The position numbers and the translations under genes are program-made. From contig JBKGYS010000077.1 of the NCBI GenBank assembly GCA_046545955.1, forward strand, positions 1-11,922: a stretch of 11,922 bases of DNA. The letters are read 5' to 3'. This stretch comes from SLAN01 sp046545955. GTDB lineage: Bacteria > Spirochaetota > Spirochaetia > DSM-27196 > SKKC01. Under the pieces are notes generated by a model that ran no database searches, was not told the DNA's origin, and saw nothing but the letters and a program-made list of their open reading frames with translations. This document shows, in pieces, positions 1 through 8,300 of the stretch (the first letter of the stretch is position 1; every line of letters begins with the position of its first letter).

Positions 1-57
1 CGCCACCCGCCTGACGCGCTCACGACACGCTGAACCGGCCGCGGCCTGCTCTCGCCC

Positions 58-87
58 TTGTCTGTAACCTGAGCCGCAGCCTAACAT
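58..87 (+). promoter_or_regulatory. Possible sigma-70-like promoter for a leaderless start
   Basis: TTGTCT at 58-63 matches four of six bases of the -35 consensus. TAACAT at 82-87 matches four of six of the -10 consensus, with an 18-base spacer. The -10-like hexamer lies only six bases before the ATG at 94, and there is no Shine-Dalgarno sequence between them. If it is real, transcription would start at or next to the ATG and give a leaderless mRNA. Both hexamers are weak and the call rests on spacing. Positions 1-57 show no gene end or other structure that I can support. Confidence 0.25.
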
Positions 88-93
88 CAACCT

Positions 94-339
94 ATGCAAT
101 TTCCGATTACATTTGCGACCGACACGCGCGAGGCGCTCTACGATATTACCGACCGCGTGGAGAAGGCGGTGGGCGAAAGCCGGGTGCGCACGGGCTTGTG
201 CGCGGTGTACGCTCAAGGGGCGACCGCGGCGATTATGATTCAGGAGAACTGGGACGACAGTGTGCAGAACGATGTGGTGAGCCTGCTTCGAAAGCTTGCG
301 CCGCAGGGCGTCGGTGCGTGTATGATGGCGGCGGTATGA
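94..339 (+). pseudogene. YjbQ/UPF0047-family protein, C-terminally truncated
   Basis: The 81 residues match the N-terminal two thirds of the YjbQ/UPF0047 family (about 130-140 residues, a small trimeric fold; some members have weak thiamine-phosphate synthase activity). The clearest signature is ATAAIMIQENWDDSVQ at residues 44-59, followed by VVSLLRKLAPQGV. In full-length members the next segment is a Trp-containing turn, a conserved HD..DGN..HLK block and a GTWQ-like strand. All of these are absent. The frame instead runs through GACMMAAV into a stop that overlaps the response regulator start by four bases. No missing segment was recognised in another frame nearby. The protein therefore lacks conserved active-site and trimer-forming parts and is probably non-functional, although its reading frame is open and could still serve as a coupling leader for the downstream genes. 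An assembly deletion is the main alternative. Confidence 0.7.
321..326 (+). promoter_or_regulatory. Possible -10 element upstream of the response regulator
   Basis: TATGAT at 321-326 matches five of six bases of the -10 consensus and lies nine bases before the response regulator ATG. The only -35 candidate is TTGCGC at 296-301, with a long 19-base spacer, so the promoter is uncertain. It sits in the stretch where the YjbQ frame stops resembling its family. That would fit a deletion that fused a YjbQ fragment to the original promoter of the two-component genes. Confidence 0.25.
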
Positions 340-1160
340 AAACGGATGAGTCTGCGTGGCGCGTTCTGATTGTGGAGGACGATACCGATATCGCCTTGGC
401 CGTGCGCGACCACCTGGCAAGAGAGGGTGTGTCAAGCGAACACTTTACGAGCATGACGCCGGTTAGCGGACGACTGAGAGCCGGCGGGATTGATGCGATT
501 ATCCTCGACATTATGCTGCCCGACGGGAGCGGGATTGATTTGTGCCGGTTTCTTCGTCAGGCCGGCTGGACGCTGCCGATTCTGTTCCTCACGGCGAGGA
601 ACGAGGAGGGGGAGCTCGTCACTGGGCTCGAGGCGGGCGGCGATGACTACGTGACAAAACCGTTTTCCGCGACGACATTGACCGCGCGGGTGAGGGCGCT
701 TTTACGCCGGGCGACGGTATACAGCACTCATCCCCGCCTCGCCGGGGGTGCGCGGCAGGAGGTATCGGGGACACCGCCGGACACGGACTCCGCGCCGGCG
801 GCTGCGGCGATGCCGGGTCCAGCCGATCGGCCGGATTCCCGGAATCTACCGCGGCTTGTGCTCGACTCACGCGAGATCGACTTCGCCGCGAGCGAGGTCC
901 GCTCGGGGGCCGCGCGGGTGGATATGACGGCGAAGGAGCGGCATCTGCTCGCCGTGTTCGTGTCCCGGCCGAATACGATCCTTACCCGCGATCAGCTCTT
1001 TCATACGGTTTGGGGAGATTCCCACCACGGCGATCCGGGAACGGTTGCCGTCCACATGCGACGGCTTCGCGAGAAGCTCGAGGATAATCCATCCGAACCG
1101 CGCTTTCTTCAGACGGTGCGCGGTCTCGGCTACCGGTTTCGCCCGGATGCGGAGGGTTGA
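336..1160 (+). CDS. OmpR/PhoB-family response regulator
   Basis: This is a 274-residue cytoplasmic transcription regulator that is phosphorylated by a partner kinase. The receiver domain (about residues 9-125) has the acidic pocket E14-D15-D16, phospho-acceptor D58 in LDIMLPDG, T86 and K108 in the VTKPF motif. The winged-helix DNA-binding domain (about 172-270) ends in the typical TVRGLGYRF. The linker between them (about 127-171) is unusually long and rich in Ala, Pro and Gly, so total length is about 45 residues above the usual 225-235. I placed the start at the ATG at 336 because the longer frame from 198 reads through the YjbQ coding region and does not look like protein. The start overlaps the YjbQ stop as ATGA. 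The sensor kinase follows almost at once, so the two form a pair. The target genes are unknown; the convergent efflux operon is a reasonable candidate. Confidence 0.95.
   Translation: MKTDESAWRVLIVEDDTDIALAVRDHLAREGVSSEHFTSMTPVSGRLRAGGIDAIILDIMLPDGSGIDLCRFLRQAGWTLPILFLTARNEEGELVTGLEAGGDDYVTKPFSATTLTARVRALLRRATVYSTHPRLAGGARQEVSGTPPDTDSAPAAAAMPGPADRPDSRNLPRLVLDSREIDFAASEVRSGAARVDMTAKERHLLAVFVSRPNTILTRDQLFHTVWGDSHHGDPGTVAVHMRRLREKLEDNPSEPRFLQTVRGLGYRFRPDAEG
1151..1155 (+). promoter_or_regulatory. Ribosome binding site that sets the kinase start
   Basis: GGAGG at 1151-1155 lies inside the end of the response regulator gene. A TTG at 1157 is only one base away and cannot be positioned properly. 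A GTG at 1163 is seven bases away, which is near ideal. I therefore prefer GTG 1163 as the kinase start. The ATG at 1161 is in another frame and is followed at once by a stop. Confidence 0.6.
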
Positions 1161-1162
1161 AT

Positions 1163-2638
1163 GTGACGGCTATACAACCGGGACGATTTCGCGGGCTTCG
1201 AATCCGTATGCTCGGGACGTTCACGGTGGCGACGCTCGCATGGATTCTCATTCTTTTCATCGCGGCGGTTGTCGGCCTGAAGGTCGGGCTCGGCGAGGGT
1301 ATCACCGAAACACGGCGGACGCTTTCGCTTATCGGCTGGTCGCGCGGCGCCATATCGCAGCTCGAAACGGCGCTCGAGTCGGGGACCGATATTTCGGACA
1401 TCGACCGTGGGGTACTCGAAAGCGACCACGAGCCGAGGCCGCGCGTTTCGGTTGTCGGAACGGACGGCCGGATCCTTCTCGAAAGTGAGGGAGAGTTCGA
1501 GGGTGAAAGGCTGTCGGCATCGGACGTGCTGACCCTTATTCCGGCGAGCGACCCGGCTGAACCGATGAGCGGGACCGGTCAGCAGATTCGGGTCAACGGC
1601 GAGCTCTGGGGCTACTTTATTATCACGTTTCCCGAAGGAGCGGAGCTGTACCGCTTCGTCTCAGAGCCGGAGCGCCTCGGTACGGCGATATCCCACACCA
1701 TGGCAACGGGACTCGTGCTCTCTCTTCTTGCAGTGTATGCGAGCTTTTACCTGTTTGCCCGGCGGCTCGTGCATCCGCTGCAGCAGCTCGCCTATCAGGT
1801 AAGTCGAATCGAGGACGGCGAGCTTCCCGCCCCGCAGGAATGGCCCGAGCGCGGCGACGAGATCGGGCTTCTCTCGGGTTCGCTGAACCGTATGACCGAG
1901 GCACTTGCCCGCTCCAACGAGCAGCTTCATCGCGAGGATGAGAGACGAAGGCTGATGGTAAGCGCGCTTGGACACGATCTTCGCACGCCGGTAACCGCGA
2001 TTGTCTCGCACGCCGAGGCGCTCGAGAGCGGAGCAGCGAGCGACCCCGGCCGGTCGCTGGCGACCATTCGCCGCCGTGCCGATCATATTCAGCATCTTCT
2101 GAATGACCTCCTCGCGTACGCGGCAATCGGCCACCGTGCCGAGGCGGATGCAACCCGGCTCGATATCGCCGAGCTCGCCCGCGAGACCATTATCTCAATG
2201 CTTCCCCGCTTCGAGGAGCACGCGATCGCGGTCGAGGCGGATATTCCCGAGGAGCCGGTGTTCGTTTCCGGGGCCCGGAGGGCGATTCAACGGGCGTTCG
2301 ACAATATTCTTTCCAACACACTCGAGCACGCCTCCTGCGCGACCTTGGTCTGCATCTCGATCGGCTGGACTGCCGGGGAGGTTCGTGGCCCAGGCGCCGG
2401 CGACCGACCGAACAACGTTCGCGTTTCGATTTCCGACGACGGGCCCGGCGTTCCCGAGCACGTCGATATTTTTGAGCCGTTCAAGAAAGGCTCACCTTCG
2501 CGCTCGGGACACGGAAGCGGGCTCGGCTTATCGGTGGTTCGCGAAATTATCGCCGCGCACGGCGGCAGCTGCGGCGCCGAGCGTCGACATTCGGGCGGAT
2601 CCACGGTATGGTTTGAGCTTCCAGGACAGTCTTCATGA
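1163..2638 (+). CDS. Sensor histidine kinase of the two-component system
   Basis: This is a 491-residue inner-membrane kinase. The first membrane helix (about 18-40) and second (about 178-201) bracket a periplasmic sensor region of about 135 residues with no family signature that I recognise. A HAMP domain follows (about 200-250), then the dimerisation helix with phospho-acceptor H271 in LGHDLRTPV. The ATPase domain has its N box (N381 in FDNILSNTLEHA), the G1 motif DDGPG at 425-429 and the G2 motif GHGSGLGLS at 449-457. All key catalytic residues are present, so it should be active. A short Gly-rich insert (about 403-418) lies before the G1 strand. The start codon is GTG rather than the nearby TTG, judged by ribosome-site spacing. 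The gene begins two bases after the response regulator stop and overlaps the next gene by ATGA. The stimulus is unknown; the coupled exported protein may take part in sensing. Confidence 0.94.
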   Translation: MTAIQPGRFRGLRIRMLGTFTVATLAWILILFIAAVVGLKVGLGEGITETRRTLSLIGWSRGAISQLETALESGTDISDIDRGVLESDHEPRPRVSVVGTDGRILLESEGEFEGERLSASDVLTLIPASDPAEPMSGTGQQIRVNGELWGYFIITFPEGAELYRFVSEPERLGTAISHTMATGLVLSLLAVYASFYLFARRLVHPLQQLAYQVSRIEDGELPAPQEWPERGDEIGLLSGSLNRMTEALARSNEQLHREDERRRLMVSALGHDLRTPVTAIVSHAEALESGAASDPGRSLATIRRRADHIQHLLNDLLAYAAIGHRAEADATRLDIAELARETIISMLPRFEEHAIAVEADIPEEPVFVSGARRAIQRAFDNILSNTLEHASCATLVCISIGWTAGEVRGPGAGDRPNNVRVSISDDGPGVPEHVDIFEPFKKGSPSRSGHGSGLGLSVVREIIAAHGGSCGAERRHSGGSTVWFELPGQSS

Positions 2639-3471
2639 AATGTTCAATACGATTTCACACTATTGCCGCGGTCGTAGCGCTCACACTCCTCATGTTCGCT
2701 GTAACGGTTTACGCAGCGGTTCCGCTTCTCGCTCAGGATGAGACGCAGACGGAGACCGAGACGGAGACGGAAACCGAGACGGAGACCGAGACGGAGACGC
2801 AGACGGAAACCTCCGCCGACGATGAGGAGTCCGACGATGAAGAAGCCGAGGAGCCGATCGTCGATCCGGTGGTCGAGGGCGAGATTGCAACGCTGAATAT
2901 CAGCAATGCAACCGAATACCCGTTCCTTATGCTTTTCGTCTCACCCGCGGATACCGATTACTTTGGCCCCGATCTCTTGGGCGACGAAGACGTGCTCGAG
3001 CCGGGCGAAACGCGCGAGATAACCGTGCACGCCGACGACGATTGTTTCGACTACGATGTGTTGGCGATCGACGCGGATGGGTTTCCACTGTACTCGATCC
3101 TCGAGGTCTGCTCGGGCGCGGAGGAGGATATTCGTCTCGGCGCCGATGGTATCCTCGAGGAGGATGTGCCGTTGGAGCGCTTTATGCGCGTTGACGTAAC
3201 GAACACCCGCGAGGAGGCGATTACCTCGCTGTATGCCTCAGCGGTCGACAGCCGGTACCTCGGGGCAGATCTCCTCTCGGATACCGGGGAGCTCGAACCC
3301 GACGATACGAAAAGCTTTTACCTCGCCGACAGCGAAGCGGTAAGCTACAACATTCTCGCGAGAACCGCCGGCGAAGAGAGCATTGCGACGAAGTTTCACC
3401 TCCACAGCTTCGGCGGTACGGAAACGGAGGTCGTTCAAGTCGATATAGGCGCCGACCTACCGGTTCAGTGA
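2635..3471 (+). CDS. Exported protein with Thr-Glu repeat and duplicated domain
   Basis: This is a 278-residue protein of unknown function. A signal peptide covers about residues 1-27 or 1-33 (cleavage after VYA or LLA), with no lipobox Cys. Next comes an almost pure Thr-Glu tract (36-59), a very acidic stretch (61-72), then two copies of one domain: about 84-172 and 184-275. Both copies have a starting beta strand ending in N, then Y-G-DLL, then L-EP--T. Copy one holds two Cys (137, 159) that copy two lacks, which might form a disulfide. A motif of the DWG.DLL...L.PG kind is familiar to me from repeated domains in exported hypothetical proteins of spirochaetes and others, but I cannot name the family. 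The ATG overlaps the kinase stop by four bases, and an AGGA lies eight bases upstream, so it is made together with the two-component system. It may be a periplasmic or surface sensor accessory, which is an inference from position only. Confidence 0.85.
   Translation: MKCSIRFHTIAAVVALTLLMFAVTVYAAVPLLAQDETQTETETETETETETETETQTETSADDEESDDEEAEEPIVDPVVEGEIATLNISNATEYPFLMLFVSPADTDYFGPDLLGDEDVLEPGETREITVHADDDCFDYDVLAIDADGFPLYSILEVCSGAEEDIRLGADGILEEDVPLERFMRVDVTNTREEAITSLYASAVDSRYLGADLLSDTGELEPDDTKSFYLADSEAVSYNILARTAGEESIATKFHLHSFGGTETEVVQVDIGADLPVQ
2740..2811 (+). repeat. Hexanucleotide repeat coding for Thr-Glu
   Basis: Twelve units of six bases, GAGACG or GAGACC with GAAACC and CAGACG variants, encode an alternating Glu/Gln-Thr tract directly after the signal peptide. 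Because the unit is two codons, copy-number change would lengthen or shorten the acidic stalk without breaking the frame. Confidence 0.9.
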
Positions 3472-3500
3472 CGCGCGGGTCGGTGCAACCTCGAAAGACG

Positions 3501-3523
3501 CTCGACGAAACACCTTCGCCGAG
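3501..3523. terminator. Hairpin between convergent operons, possible terminator
   Basis: CTCG-A-CGAA pairs with TTCG-C-CGAG across an ACACC loop. This gives eight paired bases and one mismatch. It lies 30 bases after the exported-protein stop in the gap between convergent genes and would form in either transcript. No run of T follows on either strand, so an intrinsic terminator is not proven. Confidence 0.3.
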
Positions 3524-3540
3524 ACGGCACATCTACCCGT

Positions 3541-3630
3541 TGTGTCGACGCATTCGCTGTCGACGTGCCCGTTGTCGCCTTACTCCTTGCCGACTTACTC
3601 GTTGTCGACTTACTCGTTGTCGACTTACTC
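3541..3630 (-). repeat. 15-bp tandem repeat carrying stop codons, end of channel gene
   Basis: Six units of 15 bases run from 3541 to 3630 on the plus strand. The best copies are identical: GTTGTCGACTTACTC at 3601-3615 and 3616-3630. Copies further from the gene (3586, 3571, 3556, 3541) are progressively diverged, and a partial seventh copy at 3631 is the last coding part of the channel gene. On the minus strand each intact unit reads as Val-Asp-Asn-Glu or similar followed by TAA. The real end of the gene (Asp-Gly-Asn-Glu-stop) therefore seems to be the source copy. The GTCGAC palindrome is inside most units. The array fills most of the gap between the convergent genes. Confidence 0.88.
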
Positions 3631-5343
3631 GTTGCCGTCGAGAAAACGCGTTGATACCTCGTCCATAACCAGTTTTCCCCGAATACGCTCGATATCGAGA
3701 ATCGTCAGCAGCATGTCGGTAAGCGCCTCGTTTACCGCATTGTCGCTCTCGCGCAGATCCCGCTGGACTTCCTCCACTTCGAGCCCCGTGGCTTCATCGA
3801 TTTCGGCCAGCGCCCGGGTATCGGCGAGACTGTCGGCCTCGAAATCGCTGTCGGCGCGAAGGATCTCCGCCCGCTCGATGAGAATTTCGAGCCGCTCGAG
3901 CTCGTCGGCGAGATCGTCGCGGGCGTCGTCTTCGGCTTCCTGTCGTTCGAGTTCGGCAAGCTCGATAGACCGGGTGTCGGCGAGCGCTTCGTTACGCCTG
4001 CGGCCTCCGTCGTAAAGCGGCACGGTGAGACCGAGCGTAAGATTCCAGTCGAAACCACCGTCCTCGTCGAGCAAGTCACCGAAGGCATCGATGACGTCTG
4101 TTTCATCCTCTCGCTCGTCCGGGTACCGTCGCGACGCGTTTCCCGTTACCGAAAACTCGGCCGCGCGATCGGGGGCGGCGGTAATCGCCTGGTCGCGAGC
4201 CTGCTCGACCGAGATCCGCGCTCTTCGCACTCCCGAGTTCTCCGAGACATCCCACTCCGATCGTTCGACACCGTCGTAGCGGTCGAGGATATCCTGCGCC
4301 TGCGCCTCGATATCTGCCTCGAGTTCGCTCGCGCGCTCAAAGGTGTATTCGCTCGGATCGAACTCGCCGGCAACCAGACGCGCAAACGAACGCTCGAACC
4401 CCCGAAGCTGATCGCGAAGGTCGAGCAGGGTCTCGCGGGTACGATTGCGCTGCAGACGCACCTCCAGAAGCTGCCGTTCGCTTGCCACCCCGGCTTCAAC
4501 GTCGCTTTCGGTTTCTTCTATCCGCCGCGACAGGATATCGCGGGATAGCTCGAGGGTATCTACCGATTGCCGCACATCGGAGATAGCAAAGTACAGCTCG
4601 ACCGCCGCGATAAGACTGCCGTTGGCAGCCTCCTCCTGCGCGACTTGCGCGTTTCGCACGCCGGTTCGCGCTTCGCGATCGAGCGCGCGACCGATTCGAA
4701 CATCCACGAAGCGCCCGCCAACGAACACCGGCTGGCTGAGCCGCAGCCCAGCCGAGGGAGCGACTTCCCAGGCCGGGTCGGCGTTGTCATCTCCGTCGTC
4801 GTCAAGCTCGGTCGAAGCGCTCGCCTCGAGCGTACCGTCGGCCGAAACATTTCCCCCGGTGGGTAGCTGCTGCGAAAACCGCAGCGTGGCTGCTGTCGAT
4901 TGCTTTCGCGTGGTGGTTGGTCCGGTGTCGACGCCGGTCGTCGCCTCGTTATCGCCGCCAGGCGCCGAGCCGTTTTGCGTGCTCGCGCCTTCGGGACCGT
5001 CGTCCTGCTCGGGACTGTCACCCTGCCCGGGGCTGCCACCCTGCTCGAGACTGTCGCTGCGGCGCTCGCTTATGCTGTAGGGTTCGAGCTCGAGGTCCAC
5101 CTGCGGACCAACCCCCGCACGCGCGCTTTCGTATCCCGACCGCGCGCTCTCAAGCTCGATCCCGGCGCTTCGAATGTCGGCATTCTCCGCTTGTACCGTA
5201 TCGAGCACGTCGAGAAGGTCCAGGGTGGGACGATCCTGCGCGAGAGGCGCCACGAGCGGGAAACACATCAGCATAAAAGCAAAAACAACCGCAGCACTCC
5301 GACCCCGTAGCGCAACCAGGCCTTTTCTCACTGACTTACGCAT
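3625..5343 (-). CDS. TolC-like outer-membrane efflux channel
   Basis: This is a 572-residue outer-membrane efflux protein of the TolC/OEP family, the exit duct of the tripartite pump encoded just upstream. The signal peptide is about residues 1-35. Two OEP halves are visible, each with its beta-strand signature: LSQPVFVGGR (about 202-211) and LTVPLYDGGRR (about 439-449). Each is followed by long heptad-rich helices (about 212-325 and 450-555). A Gly/Ser/Asp/Glu/Pro insert (about 95-147), including four hexapeptide repeats, lies in the region expected to form an extracellular loop and makes the protein longer than the usual 420-490. I chose the ATG at 5343 because AGAGGA lies seven bases upstream, the signal peptide starts there, and the 24 extra residues of the longer frame are Arg/Cys-rich and lie inside the permease gene. 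It overlaps the permease stop by eight bases. The stop codon sits in a 15-bp repeat array. Confidence 0.93.
   Translation of the reverse strand: MRKSVRKGLVALRGRSAAVVFAFMLMCFPLVAPLAQDRPTLDLLDVLDTVQAENADIRSAGIELESARSGYESARAGVGPQVDLELEPYSISERRSDSLEQGGSPGQGDSPEQDDGPEGASTQNGSAPGGDNEATTGVDTGPTTTRKQSTAATLRFSQQLPTGGNVSADGTLEASASTELDDDGDDNADPAWEVAPSAGLRLSQPVFVGGRFVDVRIGRALDREARTGVRNAQVAQEEAANGSLIAAVELYFAISDVRQSVDTLELSRDILSRRIEETESDVEAGVASERQLLEVRLQRNRTRETLLDLRDQLRGFERSFARLVAGEFDPSEYTFERASELEADIEAQAQDILDRYDGVERSEWDVSENSGVRRARISVEQARDQAITAAPDRAAEFSVTGNASRRYPDEREDETDVIDAFGDLLDEDGGFDWNLTLGLTVPLYDGGRRRNEALADTRSIELAELERQEAEDDARDDLADELERLEILIERAEILRADSDFEADSLADTRALAEIDEATGLEVEEVQRDLRESDNAVNEALTDMLLTILDIERIRGKLVMDEVSTRFLDGNE
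4986..5057 (-). repeat. 18-bp tandem repeat inside the TolC-like gene
   Basis: Four imperfect units of 18 bases start at 4986, 5004, 5022 and 5040. The second unit is CCTGCTCGGGACTGTCAC on the plus strand. They encode a hexapeptide series close to D-S-P-E-Q-G in the loop at about residues 97-120 of the channel. The period is a whole number of codons, so length changes would keep the frame. Confidence 0.82.
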
Positions 5344-8300
5344 TCTTCGTTCCTCTCTTACGCTTCCGGTCGAACAGCAGCCCGTACAGACACGGAAGCA
5401 CAACCAGCGCCGCAACGGTACTGAATAGCAGACCGAAAATGATCGTGCTCGCCATAGGCCCCCAGATTACGCTCTCGCCACCGAGCCCGAGCGCGGTCGG
5501 AGTGAGCCCGGCGATCGTTGTAAGCGAGGTCAGAACGATCGGACGAAGCCGTACCGTCGCCGCTTCGATTATCGCCTCGCCGGTCTCGTACCCGTCGTCG
5601 CGGTGCTCGTGGATGAAGCTTATGAGAACGATACTGTCGTTTACCGCGATACCGGCAAGCGCCACCGCTGCGTAGATGACAACCGAAGACAGCGCGGTGC
5701 CGCTGAGTACGAGATACAGCACAACGCCCACGAACGCAAAGGGAACCGAAAGAATGATAAGGAACGGTTTTGCATAGCTTTTGAATTGTGTCGCGAGGAT
5801 AAGATAAATCGCGAACAGACCAACCAGAAGAATCCGTAGGACGTCCACTATAAGGTTCTGGAAATCGGCGAATTGCCCCTCCGTTTCAATATCGACATCC
5901 GGCGCGACGCCGAGAATCTCCTCGTCGTAAAGCGCTTCGACGCGTTCATCGATGGCGGCGAGGTCGACCGACTCGAGCGCTTCGGCTTCAATTGTTACCT
6001 CACGCCGGCCATCAAACCGCTGGATGCTCGCGAATACCTCCGAATCCTGAACCTCGGCAATACTCGAAAGCGGAATGCTGCGCCCGTCTCCGGTGGGAAC
6101 ACCGAGCTCGAGAAGCCGCTCTGCCCGCGTCGGGTTTCCGAGCGCGTACCGGACTTCAACGTCGGTTTCCTCGTTATCGGAGAAAATAGTCCCCGCCGAG
6201 CGACCGTCAAACGCCGTCCGAATAAAGTTTCCGACGTTCCGCCGCGTAAGCCCGTACCGTGCCGCTTCGTCGTCGTCTACAATAACTCGCAGTTCCGGCG
6301 ACGACTCCTCGAGGTTGTCGCGGACATCGAACACACCGTCGGTCGACTCGAGCTCCGATCGCACGATCTCCGAGGCGTCGGCAAGCTGCTCGTAGCTGTC
6401 GCCGAAGAAGCGGTATACGATAGTACTGTCCACCGGTGGACCGGTCGCCTGCCGACGGAAGCGCAGATTTTCCGTGCCCGGAATATCGCCGGTCATTTGC
6501 TCGGCCTCCTCGATAATCTCGAGCACGCTTCGCTCACGCCCTTCATCGAGCTCCTTGAGGTCAACGACAAGCTGGCCGACAGTCGGGTCGGTAACATTCT
6601 CATTTTCCCCGGCCCGGAAGCCAACATACGCGGTAATCGCCTGGTATTCACCCTCGCCGACAAGCGGCTGCAATCGCTCCTCGAAGCGCTCGACTACCTC
6701 GTCAGTCTTTTCGATCGGCGTGCCGGGCGGCATATCAATATCGATGTAATAGAGACTCGCCTCGTCGGCGGCGAAAAAGTCCTGTTGCAGCCCCCCGACG
6801 AGGCTGAACGAACCGCCCATGACCAGGAGCGTGGCGAGCACCGCGAGCCCGCGCCGTCGGTAGACCGCTGAAAGGAATCGCCGAAAAAGAGACCGGAATC
6901 GATCGAAGACCCGGTTAGCGAAGTTCGCCGTGCCTTTTCCCGGCCAGTCGGCGTAGTGAGACGGAAGGAACACGCTCGCCTCGAAGGTGCTCGCGAGCAG
7001 AGCAATGGTTACCGTGATCGGTACGACCCTCAGGAATCGCCCGATTATTCCGGGAAGAAAGGCGAGCGGCAAAAACGCGGCAACGGTGGTCAGAGTCGCC
7101 GCCCAGACCGGGCCTGCAACCTGGTTTACCCCGTTAATCGCCGCCTCCTCGCGGGAGAGGCCCTGCTGTTCGAGCCGGTAGCTGTTTTCAACGATAACAA
7201 TCGCGTGGTCGACGATCAGGCCGAGCACCAGAACCAGCCCGAACAGAGAGTTCCCGTTTAAGGTCTCGCCGAGGAGTTCGAGCACTACGAACGTAATACC
7301 GAAGGTCACCGGTATACCGATGGCCGTCATGAGCGAGTTTCGCAGTCCTACGAACAGAAGCAGAATTACGATAAGCAGCGCGAGACCGAGTACCGCGTTG
7401 GAAACGAGCACTTCTATAGAATCGTTTATCTGTATCGTGGAATCGTTCACATAGGAAACGGACAGTGCTTCGGGAATAGTGGTTCCCTGACTCTGCTCTA
7501 TACGCTGCTTTACGTCGTCTACTATGTCCACACTCGAGCCGCCGGGTACTTTCGCAACTCGAAGGCTTATGCTCTGCTCTCCGTTGAAGCGTGCCGATAC
7601 CCCGTCGCGCTCGTATCCCTCTTCGACCGCGGCAATATCACCGACGCGAACGATGCCCGTGCCGGACCCGCCGTCGGCCTGCTGTCCACCGTCGGCGCCC
7701 TGTCCTCCGCTCGACCCGGCCGTACGTACGACAACCGACTCGAGATCTTCCGCCCGCTCGACCTCTCCGACGGTGCGAAGCAGAAACTCTCTTGACGCCG
7801 TCGCGAGACTTCCGCCGGGTACCGTCACATTTCTCGATTCCACCGCCTGGACCACTTCGTCGATGCTGATGCCGTACGCTTCGAGAAGCTGCGGATCCGT
7901 CTCGACAAACGCCTTCTGCTCTCGAGAGCCGACAATTTCCACGTCCGAAACGTCTCGAACCGTGGAAATGCGGTCTGAAACGCGCTCGGCGGTCCGGTTC
8001 AGCGTTTCGTAATCGGTTTCCCCGTGGAGTACTACCTCGATAACCGGAAGAAAGTCGTTGGAGCTGAACTCGCTTATATTCTCCTGCCCGACCCCATCGG
8101 GCAGATCGAGCGACTCGAACCTGTTCTGCGCGTCCTGAAATACACGATCGAACTCGCGCCTCGTTATGTCCTCCTCGAACTGGAGAGAAACTGTGGCGGC
8201 TCCGTCCTGCGTCTGCGATTGATAGGTCGAGAGTCGATCGAGTCCCTGCATCTCGTTTTCGATTTTCGCAGTCACCGTCTCCTCTATGTCCTCGGCGGAC

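Noticed and set aside
198..335. Upstream extension of the response regulator frame
   Set aside because: Those 46 codons overlap the YjbQ coding region in another frame and give a Gly/Arg/Cys-rich sequence. The receiver domain starts properly at 336.
3541..3630. CRISPR-like array
   Set aside because: The 15-base units are directly contiguous with no spacers and no cas genes are present; it is a simple tandem repeat.
5873..6871. A 332-codon open frame on the plus strand within the permease
   Set aside because: It is fully antisense to conserved RND sequence and has no recognisable motif or ribosome site.
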